64,000 nucleotides of DNA from the NCBI RefSeq assembly GCF_000735585.1, contig NZ_JNNO01000001.1:279373-343372 (forward strand). Direction: 5' to 3'. Shown here piece by piece: positions 17,894 to 28,814 of the stretch (position 1 is the first letter of the stretch; every line of letters begins with the position of its first letter). The stretch is from Devosia sp. LC5. Its GTDB lineage: Bacteria > Pseudomonadota > Alphaproteobacteria > Rhizobiales > Devosiaceae. A program made the position numbers and the translations under genes. Below the pieces are notes generated by a model. It made no database searches. It had not been told where the DNA came from and was given only the letters and a program-made list of their open reading frames with translations.

Positions 17894-19909
17894 TTGTCTC
17901 AGGCAGACGACCTTTTCGGCGGCCCCATCGAACCCGAACGCCCACGGGCAAAACCCGAGGCGCCCAAGTCCGCCGCTCCAGCGGTAGCGGGAAGCTATTC
18001 GGCCGCAGATATCGAGGTTTTGGAAGGGCTTGAGCCCGTCCGCCGCCGGCCGGGCATGTATATCGGCGGCACCGATATCAATGCGCTGCATCACCTGTTC
18101 GCCGAAGTCATCGACAATTCGATGGACGAAGCCATTGCCGGTCATGCCAGCCGCATCGAAGTGCATTTCGGCGAAGACGGCTACATCACCGTTTCGGACA
18201 ATGGCCGCGGCATCCCGGTCGAAAAACACCCCAAATTTCCCGGCCGCTCCACCTTGGAAATCGTCCACACCGTGCTGCATGCCGGCGGGAAGTTCGATTC
18301 CAAGGCCTATGAAACCTCCGGCGGTCTGCATGGCGTGGGCGTTTCGGTGGTCAATGCGCTGTCGGACGACATGGTCGTGGAAGTCGCGCGCGAGCAGCAG
18401 CTTTACCGCATGACGTTCTCGCGCGGCATTCCGCAGGGTGACATCGTCGCGCTTGGCCGCGTCAACAATCGCCGCGGGACCACCACCCGCTTCCGCCCCG
18501 ATCCGCAAATCTTTGGTGACACGGCCAAATTCTCGGCTGCTCGCCTGTTCAAGATGACGCGGGCCAAGGCCTATCTGTTCGGCGGCGTCGAACTGCGCTG
18601 GAGCTGCGACGAGAGCCTGGCGACCGAGGAAGCCCCGGCCAAGGCGGTGTTTCACTATCCCGATGGGCTGCGCGACTTCATGACCGCGCGGATCGACGGG
18701 GAAACCCGCATTGTAGACGACATTTTCTCGGGCAGCAGCGGCAAGGCCGGCTCGCATGGCGCGGTGGAATGGGCAATCGCCTGGACGCTGGGCGATGGCG
18801 GGGTCTCCTCCTATTGCAATACCGTGCCCACCCCCGATGGCGGCACGCATGAAACCGGCCTGCGCACCGCGGTGCTGCGCGGCCTCAAGAACTATGCCGA
18901 GCTGACCAAGAACAAGGCTGCCGCCATCCTGACGGCGGAAGATGTGTTCGCCCACTGCAGCGCCATGCTCTCGGTCTTCGTGCGCGAACCCGAATTTGTG
19001 GGTCAAACCAAGGACAAGCTGGCTTCGGGCGAAGCGACCCGCATTGTCGATACGGCTTTGCGCGACGCGTTCGACCACTGGCTGGCCGCCTCGCCCAACC
19101 AGGCCGGCAAGCTGATGGACTGGGCGGTAGAGCGGGCCGAAGAACGCCTCCGCCGCCGCAAGGAAAAAGAAATCGACCGCGCCAGTGCCACCCGCAAATT
19201 GCGGCTGCCGGGCAAGCTGGCCGATTGCACCCAGGGCGCGGCACAGGGCGCGGAACTGTTCATCGTCGAAGGTGACTCGGCCGGTGGCTCGGCCAAGCAG
19301 GCGCGCAACCGCGCCAGCCAGGCCGTGCTGCCGCTGCGCGGCAAGATTCTCAACGTGGCGGGAGCCAGCCGTGAAAAGATGGCGGCCAGCCAGCTGATCG
19401 CCGACATGATCCAGGCCCTGGGCTGCGGCACGCGCGATCGCTATCGCGAGGATGATCTGCGCTACGACAAGATCATTATCATGACCGATGCCGACGTGGA
19501 CGGCGCCCATATCGCTTCGCTGCTGATGACCTTCTTCTTCCAGGAAATGCCCAAGCTCATCGATGGCGGGCACCTGTTCCTTGCATTGCCTCCGCTTTAC
19601 CGCATTTCGCAGGGGCCCAAGACGCTCTATGCCCGCGACGACGCGCATAAGGACGAGCTGATGGCCACCGAGTTCACCGGCAAGGGCAAGGTCGACATCA
19701 CCCGCTTCAAGGGCCTGGGTGAAATGCCTTATGCGCATCTGCGCGAAACGACCATGTCCCCCAAGTCGCGGACCCTGCTGCAGGTCAAGATTCTGGACGA
19801 ACTGGATGCCACCAAGATCAGCGTCGATCGCCTGATGGGCAACCGGCCGGAAGCGCGGTTCGACTTCATCCAGGAAAACGCCGCCTTTGTTACGGACCTC
19901 GATATCTAG
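17894..19909 (+). CDS. parE: DNA topoisomerase IV subunit B
   Basis: ParE is the ATPase subunit of topoisomerase IV, which decatenates daughter chromosomes together with ParC. The 671 residues fit ParE rather than the longer GyrB. The GHKL ATPase shows EVIDNSMDEAIAG, DNGRGIP and GGLHGVGVSVVNALS. The TOPRIM part shows IVEGDSAGGSAKQAR, PLRGKILNV and DADVDGAHIA. The protein starts at a TTG (MSQADDLFGG); GGAT lies upstream at fair spacing, and the DDLFGG start fits the family. parC is not in the window. The gene is monocistronic and is followed by the helicase leader. Confidence 0.96.
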   Translation: MSQADDLFGGPIEPERPRAKPEAPKSAAPAVAGSYSAADIEVLEGLEPVRRRPGMYIGGTDINALHHLFAEVIDNSMDEAIAGHASRIEVHFGEDGYITVSDNGRGIPVEKHPKFPGRSTLEIVHTVLHAGGKFDSKAYETSGGLHGVGVSVVNALSDDMVVEVAREQQLYRMTFSRGIPQGDIVALGRVNNRRGTTTRFRPDPQIFGDTAKFSAARLFKMTRAKAYLFGGVELRWSCDESLATEEAPAKAVFHYPDGLRDFMTARIDGETRIVDDIFSGSSGKAGSHGAVEWAIAWTLGDGGVSSYCNTVPTPDGGTHETGLRTAVLRGLKNYAELTKNKAAAILTAEDVFAHCSAMLSVFVREPEFVGQTKDKLASGEATRIVDTALRDAFDHWLAASPNQAGKLMDWAVERAEERLRRRKEKEIDRASATRKLRLPGKLADCTQGAAQGAELFIVEGDSAGGSAKQARNRASQAVLPLRGKILNVAGASREKMAASQLIADMIQALGCGTRDRYREDDLRYDKIIIMTDADVDGAHIASLLMTFFFQEMPKLIDGGHLFLALPPLYRISQGPKTLYARDDAHKDELMATEFTGKGKVDITRFKGLGEMPYAHLRETTMSPKSRTLLQVKILDELDATKISVDRLMGNRPEARFDFIQENAAFVTDLDI

Positions 19910-20287
19910 GCGGCTCGAGCCTCACACTGATGTGAATCTCGACTTATCTTGACCATCTGCGCCGCAGTTAATGTTAAATCTTGCAAGGCCGTTGACTTGA
20001 AAGGCCTTTGCGCTATGGTCCGCGCCGCTGGAGCATTTCCGGCTTGACGGCTGGTTTTATTGGACACAGTCCGCCTTTGCTGAAGGTGCCCCAGGGCCAC
20101 TCTGTCGACCAGCACGTGTTGCTCTCGCTTTCGTGGCCACCTCCCGTATGCGGACTGTTTGTGTGATTGCCTTTCCAGTCCGCCGCTGACGCAAACCGCG
20201 GCATCATGCCTGCGTCGTTTGCGGCTTTCTTCCCGGTGCGCCGCCTTGAATGTTTCGAGCGGATCCTGCATCGGGCAACAGCTTTGA
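19910..20287. other. Long leader region of the DEAD-box helicase gene
   Basis: No gene is seen. A promoter-like sequence sits at 19992-20019, which would give the helicase mRNA a leader of about 260 bases. Long leaders are common on cold-induced RNA helicase genes. A minus-strand open frame across 19906-20340 shows no family resemblance and is judged spurious. Confidence 0.5.
19992..20019 (+). promoter_or_regulatory. Sigma-70-type promoter for the helicase gene
   Basis: TTGACT and TATGGT are separated by 16 bases. This matches alphaproteobacterial housekeeping promoters well. It lies after the parE stop and about 270 bases before the helicase start, oriented toward it. Confidence 0.55.
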
Positions 20288-21856
<1,569 letters not shown>

Positions 21857-22000
21857 TCAGTACGGCGGTTGACTGTATAGGACGCAGTAAAAAGCGATCT
21901 TGCACTTGTACTTAGCGCGATGGGACCTGTATCTATCCGTATAGATTCGGTTTCTGGGACGAGAAACGCCGGATGAGTGCAACGGGACGCGAGGGAAGCG

Positions 22001-23065
22001 GTGTCCGGACAGGAATTCAAACGAGCGCTTGGCTACGCCAATGCCGCTTTCGATCTGCTCAAGCGCAGTGGAATTCCGCCCTATCCGCAGTTCTATGAAC
22101 TGCTTTACACCTATGCCACGGGCGTCAATCCGTCCCTGAACAGCCGGATCAACGCCATTTTCCGGGAGGGGCATTCCCCCTCCCTGGATCTGGCGGAGGC
22201 GCTTTACAACGAATTCCTCAAGTCCGACGTCAACGACCGCATTACCGACGTTTCCGAACGCATGCATGCCCGCATAGAAGCGGTGCATGATGCCATCGAC
22301 ACTGCCATGACGACGGCGAGCGCCTATTCCGGCTCGCTGCAGTCAGCCAGCCGGGATCTCGAACAGGAAATTTCCACCGAGGCCCTGCAATCGCTGGCCA
22401 ATCGGCTGCTGCTGGAAACTCATGTTATGCAGGATACCAATCGGGCGTTGGAACAGAAGCTCGAGGCATCGCGCGACGATATTGCGGCGCTGCAGCGCGA
22501 CCTGGACGATGTGCGGCGGGAATCGCGTCTCGATCCGCTGACCAAGATCGCCAATCGCAAGAGCTTCGATGAAGGCCTGGAAACAGCCGTTGCCGAGGCC
22601 CTTAGCGGCCGCCAGCCACTCTGTCTGCTGATCGCCGACATCGACCACTTCAAGACCTTCAATGACACCTATGGCCACCAGACCGGCGATCAGGTGCTGC
22701 GGCTGGTCGCCATGACCATTAAGTCCAATATCAAGGGCAAGGACCTCGCCGCCCGCTATGGCGGGGAAGAATTCGTCGCCATCCTGCCTTCGACGGACCT
22801 CGAAGGCGCGGTTATCGTCGCCGAGAATGTCCGCAGGGCCATTCAGGCCAAGGAATTGCTCAAGCGCTCCACCAATGAGAAGCTGGGCCGCATCACCGCT
22901 TCGTTCGGCGTGGCGGCATTCCGCCCATCCGACACGCCCTCTTCACTGCTCGAGCGCGCCGATCGCTGCCTTTATGCCGCCAAGCATGCCGGCCGCAACA
23001 AAGTTGTCAGCGAGAACGATCTGGCCGAGCAGCATGGGCCCAAGGACGGCGTTTCGGCCGCCTGA
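22001..23065 (+). CDS. GGDEF-domain diguanylate cyclase
   Basis: A 354-residue cytoplasmic protein predicted to make cyclic di-GMP from GTP. An alpha-helical N-terminal region (about 1-170, coiled coil around LEQKLEASRDDIAALQRDLD) precedes a GGDEF domain with DPLTKIANRKSFDE, ADIDHFKTFNDTYGH and the active site RYGGEEF. The usual inhibitory I-site RxxD five residues before the active site reads KGKD, so product inhibition may be weakened. The GTG at 22001 is chosen because AGGGA lies just upstream; a GTG at 21977 is possible. The TGA abuts the aroA stop with no gap. Confidence 0.93.
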   Translation: MSGQEFKRALGYANAAFDLLKRSGIPPYPQFYELLYTYATGVNPSLNSRINAIFREGHSPSLDLAEALYNEFLKSDVNDRITDVSERMHARIEAVHDAIDTAMTTASAYSGSLQSASRDLEQEISTEALQSLANRLLLETHVMQDTNRALEQKLEASRDDIAALQRDLDDVRRESRLDPLTKIANRKSFDEGLETAVAEALSGRQPLCLLIADIDHFKTFNDTYGHQTGDQVLRLVAMTIKSNIKGKDLAARYGGEEFVAILPSTDLEGAVIVAENVRRAIQAKELLKRSTNEKLGRITASFGVAAFRPSDTPSSLLERADRCLYAAKHAGRNKVVSENDLAEQHGPKDGVSAA

Positions 23066-23076
23066 TCAGGCGGCCG
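23055..23076. repeat. Perfect 22-bp palindrome centred on abutting convergent stops
   Basis: Each half reads CGGCCGCCTGA. The centre falls exactly between 23065 and 23066, so the TGA of the GGDEF gene and the TGA of aroA are the innermost codons. Both proteins consequently end in Ala-Ala. The RNA of either gene would fold into an 11-bp stem with no unpaired loop bases until opened. It may act as a bidirectional terminator or a protein site; no T-run follows. Confidence 0.75.
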
Positions 23077-24343
23077 GTTCCAGCTTGACGCCGAGCCCGG
23101 CCAGCATATCCCAGTATTCCGGGTAGGTTTTGCCTGTGCAGGCCGGATCAAGGATGGTGATGCCAGGAATGCGCAGGCCTGCCAGGGCAAAGCTCATGGC
23201 AATGCGGTGGTCGTGATACGTCTGGATGCGGGTCAACGCATTCCGCCCCGACAGCCGCGCCGGAAGATCGGGATCGGCGGCCACCACCAGATCATCCCCC
23301 TCCTCCGTTCCCAGCCCCGGCAGGATGCGGTTAAGCTCGTTGGCGACGGCGCGGATGCGGTCGGTTTCCTTGACGCGCAGATTGGCAATCCCGACGAAAC
23401 GTACCGGATAATTGTTGAACGCGGCGAGAACCGCCAGCGTCGGCACCGCATCCTGCATCTGCGATCCATCGATGACAGCAGGCATATTGGGGAATTGCGC
23501 GATGATCGCCTGGGCGGCGGCGTCGGGCTGGGTGAAGGCCTCCGCCGCCACACCAAGATCGATCTTGCCGCCAGTGAGCGCCGCCGCCCCCCAAAGGTAG
23601 GTGGCGGCCGAGGCATCGGGCTCGATGAGGAAATCGGTGGCCATGTAGCCCGTCGGCTGGACCAGCCAGGAGCCGGCGTCGAGCTGTTCGACATCGGCGC
23701 CAAAACTGCGCATGGCGGCCAGCGTCAGGTCGACATAGCCGCGGGCGCCGATATCGCTACCGCTCAACGCCACGGTAATTGGGCCGTCGCCCAACGGCGC
23801 GGCCATCAACAGGGCCGACACATATTGGCTGGAGAGACCCGCGTCGATCTCCACGCGCCCCTCCCCGAAGCTACCCTTGCCGCGAACGGTAACCGGCGGA
23901 CAGCCGGTTGGGCTGACGGTGTCGATACCCAGCGATTGCAATGCGGCCACCAGCGGCCCAATGGGGCGCAGGCGCATCTCGTCGTCGCCGTCGACAACCA
24001 CCTCGCCATCGACCGTCGCGACCGCAGCCGTCAGAAAACGGGTAGCCGTACCGGCATTACCCAAAAAAAGCGGGCCATCCGGCCGTTGCAACCGGCCGCT
24101 GCTGGTCACCACAAAGCTGGTTTCGTCGGGTTCCTCGACCGTCACGCCCATCTGCCGCAAGGCAGCAGCCATCAGCACCGTGTCCTTGCTCTTGAGCGCA
24201 CCGGAAAGCCGGCTCGTGCCATTGGCCAGGGCGGCCAGCAGCAGAGCGCGATTGGTGATGGATTTGGAGCCCGGAGGCGAAACCCTGCCCACCAGCGGAT
24301 GATTAGGCGGGACAATGGTGAGAGCCGGGGGCAGGCCGATCAT
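23066..24343 (-). CDS. aroA: 3-phosphoshikimate 1-carboxyvinyltransferase (EPSP synthase)
   Basis: AroA joins shikimate 3-phosphate with phosphoenolpyruvate in the sixth step of aromatic amino acid synthesis. The 425 residues are full length. Motifs include PPGSKSITNRALLLAALA, LFLGNAGTATRFL, RLRPIGPLVAAL, NLRVKETDRI and TYHDHRIAMSFA. In the PEP-site loop, the residue aligned with Pro101 of the E. coli enzyme is Phe (TATRFL). The start MIGLPPALTI follows a weak ribosome binding site. It converges tail to tail with the GGDEF gene and lies just upstream of the end of the suf operon's sufA on the same strand. Confidence 0.97.
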   Translation of the reverse strand: MIGLPPALTIVPPNHPLVGRVSPPGSKSITNRALLLAALANGTSRLSGALKSKDTVLMAAALRQMGVTVEEPDETSFVVTSSGRLQRPDGPLFLGNAGTATRFLTAAVATVDGEVVVDGDDEMRLRPIGPLVAALQSLGIDTVSPTGCPPVTVRGKGSFGEGRVEIDAGLSSQYVSALLMAAPLGDGPITVALSGSDIGARGYVDLTLAAMRSFGADVEQLDAGSWLVQPTGYMATDFLIEPDASAATYLWGAAALTGGKIDLGVAAEAFTQPDAAAQAIIAQFPNMPAVIDGSQMQDAVPTLAVLAAFNNYPVRFVGIANLRVKETDRIRAVANELNRILPGLGTEEGDDLVVAADPDLPARLSGRNALTRIQTYHDHRIAMSFALAGLRIPGITILDPACTGKTYPEYWDMLAGLGVKLEPAA

Positions 24344-24419
24344 GGGGATATACTCTAGAGGCTGGAGCCAAATTGCTCCCGCCTGTTAGGGCAAATATCG
24401 GTCAGGTGCAATCGAACGA

Positions 24420-24800
24420 TCAGGCGGGAACGCGGGCGTCGGCAATGGCCTTGAGATCAGCAGCCTTGAGCGTGACGCTCTCGCCGCAGCCGCAAGCGCC
24501 GGTCTGGTTCGGATTGGTGAAGGTAAAGCCCGAGCTCATCTTGGATTGCTCGAAATCCATCACCGTGCCGAGCAGATACATTGTGGCCTTGGGGTCCACA
24601 TAAACATTGACCCCCTTGTCGGTGACATGGTCATCGCCCTGCACCGGCTCGGTCACGTAATCCATGGTGTAGGCCACCCCGGCGCAACCAGAATTCTTGA
24701 TGCCGACGCGCAGGCCGATGACCGGCTTGTCCGAATCTTCGATGATTTCCGTGATGCGCTCGGCAGCAGCATCGGTCAGCGACATGATCTTGAAGGCCAT
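24420..24800 (-). CDS. sufA: Iron-sulfur cluster carrier protein SufA
   Basis: A 126-residue A-type carrier that receives Fe-S clusters from the SufBCD scaffold and delivers them to apoproteins. The three conserved cysteines are present in NSGCAGVAY and ACGCGES. Length and the HesB-like core LRVGIKNSGCAG are typical. It is the last gene of the suf operon on the minus strand, 51 bases after sufT. Confidence 0.96.
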   Translation of the reverse strand: MAFKIMSLTDAAAERITEIIEDSDKPVIGLRVGIKNSGCAGVAYTMDYVTEPVQGDDHVTDKGVNVYVDPKATMYLLGTVMDFEQSKMSSGFTFTNPNQTGACGCGESVTLKAADLKAIADARVPA

Positions 24801-24851
24801 GGACGAACTTTCTATCGGCGTTTCACGATATATAAGACAAAACGCGTCAGA

Positions 24852-25247
24852 TTACCACCAGTTCAAAGCGACTTGAGCTTCTTCGCTCATGCGGGAGGCG
24901 TCCCATGGCGGATCGAACACCATGTTGACCGTCACGTCCTGGATGCCTTCGACGCCACGAGCGGCGTTCTCGACCCAGCCGGGCATTTCGCCGGCCACGG
25001 GGCAACCAGGCGCCGTCAGCGTCATATCGATGACCAGCTTGCGATCGTCATCCAGATCGACCTTGTAGATCAGGCCAAGTTCGTAAATGTCGACCGGGAT
25101 TTCCGGGTCATAGACCGTCTTGAGCGCGCCGATCAGGTCGGTGGTGATGCGTTCGACCTCTGCCTCCGGCAGTCCGCCGGAAACATTGGGCGTGATGCGG
25201 GGCTCGGGAATGGTCGGCGCCGGAGCGATTTCAGGTTCGTCGGTCAT
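24852..25247 (-). CDS. sufT: SUF system Fe-S assembly protein SufT (MIP18 / DUF59 family)
   Basis: A 131-residue MIP18-family protein involved in maturation of Fe-S proteins. The hallmark segments are VYDPEIPVDIYELGLIY, LTAPGCPVAGEMPGWV with the conserved Cys, and VFDPPWDASRMSEEA. The first 35 residues are Pro-rich and probably disordered, as in other alphaproteobacterial members. It lies between sufS and sufA in the operon. Confidence 0.95.
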   Translation of the reverse strand: MTDEPEIAPAPTIPEPRITPNVSGGLPEAEVERITTDLIGALKTVYDPEIPVDIYELGLIYKVDLDDDRKLVIDMTLTAPGCPVAGEMPGWVENAARGVEGIQDVTVNMVFDPPWDASRMSEEAQVALNWW

Positions 25248-25258
25248 AGCGATACCAA

Positions 25259-26479
25259 TCAGGCAAAAAATTTCTGGGCGCGTTCGATGCCGTCCACCAG
25301 CGCGTCCACGTCATCCTTGCCGTTATATAGGGCGAAGGAGGCGCGGCAGGTAGAGGTGACACCGAAACGTTTGAGCAATGGCATGGCGCAATGCGTGCCG
25401 GCACGCACGGCAATGCCGTAACGGTCCAGAATCGTCGCCATGTCGTGGGCGTGGGCGCCCTTGACCTCGAAAGAGAAAATGCCGCCCTTGCCCGGCGCCG
25501 TGCCGATCAGGCGCAGCGAATTGATCCGGCTCAGCCGTTCATGGGCATAGGTGGCCACATCGGCTTCATGCGCGGCAATGGCGTCGCGGCCCAGATCGTC
25601 CACATATTTGATCGCCGCACCCAGCCCGATGGCTTGCACGATGGGCGGAGTGCCGGCCTCGAAGCGATGCGGCGGTTCGTTATAGGTTACCGTTTCCATG
25701 GTCACCACATCGATCATTTCGCCGCCGCCCTGATAGGGCTGCATCTCGGCGAGCAGGTCGTACTTGCCATAGAGCACGCCGATGCCGGTGGGGCCATAGA
25801 GCTTATGGCCGGTCATGACGTAGAAATCGGCATCGAGATCGCGGACATCAACCTTGGTGTGAACCGCGCCCTGGCTGCCATCGACCAGCACGGGAATGCC
25901 GCGCGCATGGGCGATGGCGATCACGTCCTTGATCGGCGTAACCGTGCCCAGCACGTTGCTCATATGCGTAACTGTAACGATACGGGTGCGATCGGTCAGC
26001 GCGGCCTCGAAGGCATCGATATCAAAGCTGCCATCGTCGCGCACATCGACCCATTTGATCACCGCGCCCTTGCGTTCGCGGTGGAAATGCCAGGGTACGA
26101 TATTGGAGTGGTGCTCCATGATCGTGGTGACGATTTCATCGCCTTCGCTGATGCGCGGACAGGCAAAGGACGAGGCCACCAGGTTAATCGCCTCGGTGGC
26201 CGAGCGGGTGAAGATGATCTCTTCGGGCCGGCCTGCATTGAGGAAATGCTGCACTGCATGGCGGCCACCCTCATAGGCTTCCGTCGCGCGGTTGGCGAGC
26301 GTATGCAGGCCCCGGTGGACATTGGCGTATTCGTGCCGGAAGGCATAATCCATCCGGTCCAGCACCTGCACCGGCTTCTGGGCCGATGCGCCGCTATCGA
26401 GATAGACCAGCCGATTGCCGTGAATCTGTTCCGACAGAATCGGAAAATCAGCGCGGACTTTTTCGAGATCGAAGGTCAT
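25259..26479 (-). CDS. sufS: Cysteine desulfurase SufS
   Basis: A 406-residue group II (SufS/CsdA type) pyridoxal-phosphate enzyme that removes sulfur from cysteine for Fe-S cluster assembly. The PLP lysine is in MTGHKLYGPTG, and the persulfide cysteine is in the short loop RAGTHCAMPLL, as expected for group II. The N-terminal RADFPIL and LVYLDSGASAQKP segments are typical. It follows sufD after a 146-base spacer occupied by a family C repeat and precedes sufT by 11 bases. Confidence 0.97.
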   Translation of the reverse strand: MTFDLEKVRADFPILSEQIHGNRLVYLDSGASAQKPVQVLDRMDYAFRHEYANVHRGLHTLANRATEAYEGGRHAVQHFLNAGRPEEIIFTRSATEAINLVASSFACPRISEGDEIVTTIMEHHSNIVPWHFHRERKGAVIKWVDVRDDGSFDIDAFEAALTDRTRIVTVTHMSNVLGTVTPIKDVIAIAHARGIPVLVDGSQGAVHTKVDVRDLDADFYVMTGHKLYGPTGIGVLYGKYDLLAEMQPYQGGGEMIDVVTMETVTYNEPPHRFEAGTPPIVQAIGLGAAIKYVDDLGRDAIAAHEADVATYAHERLSRINSLRLIGTAPGKGGIFSFEVKGAHAHDMATILDRYGIAVRAGTHCAMPLLKRFGVTSTCRASFALYNGKDDVDALVDGIERAQKFFA

Positions 26480-26493
26480 TTGTTCTCTTCCTT

Positions 26494-26623
26494 ACCTCTC
26501 CCTCTGGGGGAGAGGTCGACCGTCTTCGGTCGGGTGAGGGGGCCTTCCCCCTGCACCGAGTCTGGCAAGGCCCCCTCACCCGGCGCTACGCGCCGACCTC
26601 TCCCCCAAGGGAAAGGTGCAGGG
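26494..26623. repeat. Dispersed inverted repeat, family C, copy 2, inside the suf operon
   Basis: Arms ACCTCTCCCTCTGGGGGAGA and GACCTCTCCCCCAAGGGAAA flank an inner inverted pair GGTGAGGGGGCC and GGCCCCCTCACC. It fills the sufD-sufS spacer. The long composite hairpin could lower expression of the distal suf genes. The related copy is at 11012-11156. Confidence 0.8.
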
Positions 26624-26625
26624 AG

Positions 26626-27834
26626 TCACTTCCCCAACAGCCAGCCGTCGATGACACTGCGCAGAGCTTCGCCCAGCGCTTCGTCCTCAATCGGGTCAAC
26701 CAGTTCCTCAAGGAAACCGCGCACCAGCATGGTTTCGGCCTCGGCCTTCGGAATGCCGCGGCTGACCAGATAGAACAGGGAATCCGCATCGAGCTTGCCG
26801 CAGGTCGAGCCATGGCCGCAGACGACGTCGTCGGCATAGATTTCGAGCTCGGGCTTGCTGAGGATTTCAGCTTCGTCCGACAGCATCAGGCCCTGATGCA
26901 TAAACTTGGCATCGGTCTTCTGCGCATCGCGCGCCACGACGAGCCGCCCCTGGACGATTGCCTTGCCGTGGCCGCGCGCAATCGACTTGAACAGCGGCTG
27001 CGACGTGGTGTGCGGCACCGCGTGGGTCGCATCCATCGTGATGTCGTTATGCTGCCCATCCGACACCAGGTTGAGCCCGGTAATGTCGCCATGGGCGCCC
27101 GCGCCCTCGTAGCGCGGGAAGAGCTGCGTGCGGCTCAGGCCCGAACCGGCATGGATCACGAGCGTCCGCAGCTTGGCGCCGTCGGCCAGGTGATATTCAT
27201 TGGTCGCGAAATGCGAGCTCGCGCGGCCCGACAGATCGACCGTGATGTGGGTCACCACCGCATCCTTGCCCAGCGCCATATAGGTAGCGTGGTTATTGAC
27301 GTGGGCGGCGTCCGAACCCGAGAAGGTTTCCAGAATCGTCGCCGAGGCGCCGTCCGCCACGAAAACCTTGACCGAGTCAGCCACATGGGCGGCCTCGCCC
27401 TCGCTGCGATGGTCGATCTGGATCACCGGATCGACGCTGTTTTCCAGCGTCAGGGTCAGGCTGTTGCGGACCAAAGCCGTATTGAGATGCACCAGAACGT
27501 CGTCGCGGGTGGAGAGGGCCGAGCCCTCAGCCGAGCCCACGATAACGCCGGCCGGAGCCGTGGTGCCGCTCTGCACGACGCCATTGGCGATCATCAGCTG
27601 ATAGGCACCGGCAACGCGCAGCGCGGGTGCGCTGGCCTCATTGGCGGCCTCGGCCAGAGGCGGGACCGCCTTCAGCAGCATTTTGAGGTCGGTATAGTGA
27701 TAGCTCTCGACGCGCCGCGTGGGCAGGCCGGCAACGCTGATGCGTTCCGCATCCGCTGCGGCGCCAACGCTCTTGAGCTGCGCGATCAGGGTTTCTTCGG
27801 CTGCGTTGAGCCGGACTGGCATGGTTTGACGCAT
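26626..27834 (-). CDS. sufD: Fe-S cluster assembly protein SufD
   Basis: A 402-residue partner of SufB in the SufBC2D scaffold. The C-terminal beta-helix core is recognisable (KFMHQGLMLSDEAEILSKPE), followed by DDVVCGHGSTCGKLD, which carries the His important for cluster assembly in SufD proteins, and LFYLVSRGIPKAEAE. It starts two bases after the sufC stop; a second ATG four codons in is also possible. The stop is followed by the family C repeat. Confidence 0.96.
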   Translation of the reverse strand: MRQTMPVRLNAAEETLIAQLKSVGAAADAERISVAGLPTRRVESYHYTDLKMLLKAVPPLAEAANEASAPALRVAGAYQLMIANGVVQSGTTAPAGVIVGSAEGSALSTRDDVLVHLNTALVRNSLTLTLENSVDPVIQIDHRSEGEAAHVADSVKVFVADGASATILETFSGSDAAHVNNHATYMALGKDAVVTHITVDLSGRASSHFATNEYHLADGAKLRTLVIHAGSGLSRTQLFPRYEGAGAHGDITGLNLVSDGQHNDITMDATHAVPHTTSQPLFKSIARGHGKAIVQGRLVVARDAQKTDAKFMHQGLMLSDEAEILSKPELEIYADDVVCGHGSTCGKLDADSLFYLVSRGIPKAEAETMLVRGFLEELVDPIEDEALGEALRSVIDGWLLGK

Positions 27835-27836
27835 GA

Positions 27837-28598
<762 letters not shown>

Positions 28599-28658
28599 AG
28601 TATATTTCTCCGAAGATCGGTGGCGCCAAGCGCCGAATGAGTAAAAGCGGAGGACTGG

Positions 28659-28814
28659 CTACTTCTTGCGGTTCTGTCTGATGACTTGAAAGGCCAGAAT
28701 TGAGAACACGAGAGTGCCGAGCACCAGCTCCAGCAGGTTCGTCGTCGCGAAAGTCATGGCACTCACGCCAATCACCACAATCGCTATAACGGTGAACCAA
28801 TCGCCGCTGCGCAT
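28659..28814 (-). CDS. Small two-helix membrane protein in the suf operon
   Basis: A 51-residue protein starting [18 protein letters not shown]. Two hydrophobic helices (about 6-22 and 25-44) are followed by a basic tail RQNRKK, so it should sit in the inner membrane. Its ATG shares one base with the sufB TAA (TAATG), a coupling arrangement that supports it being translated. No named family is recognised. Position between sufB and sufC is unusual and suggests a tie to Fe-S assembly or to membrane placement of the complex, but this is inference. Confidence 0.7.
   Translation of the reverse strand: MRSGDWFTVIAIVVIGVSAMTFATTNLLELVLGTLVFSILAFQVIRQNRKK

Noticed and set aside
17780..19738. A 652-residue minus-strand open frame opposite parE
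   Set aside because: Shadow of parE; no recognisable domain and no ribosome binding site.
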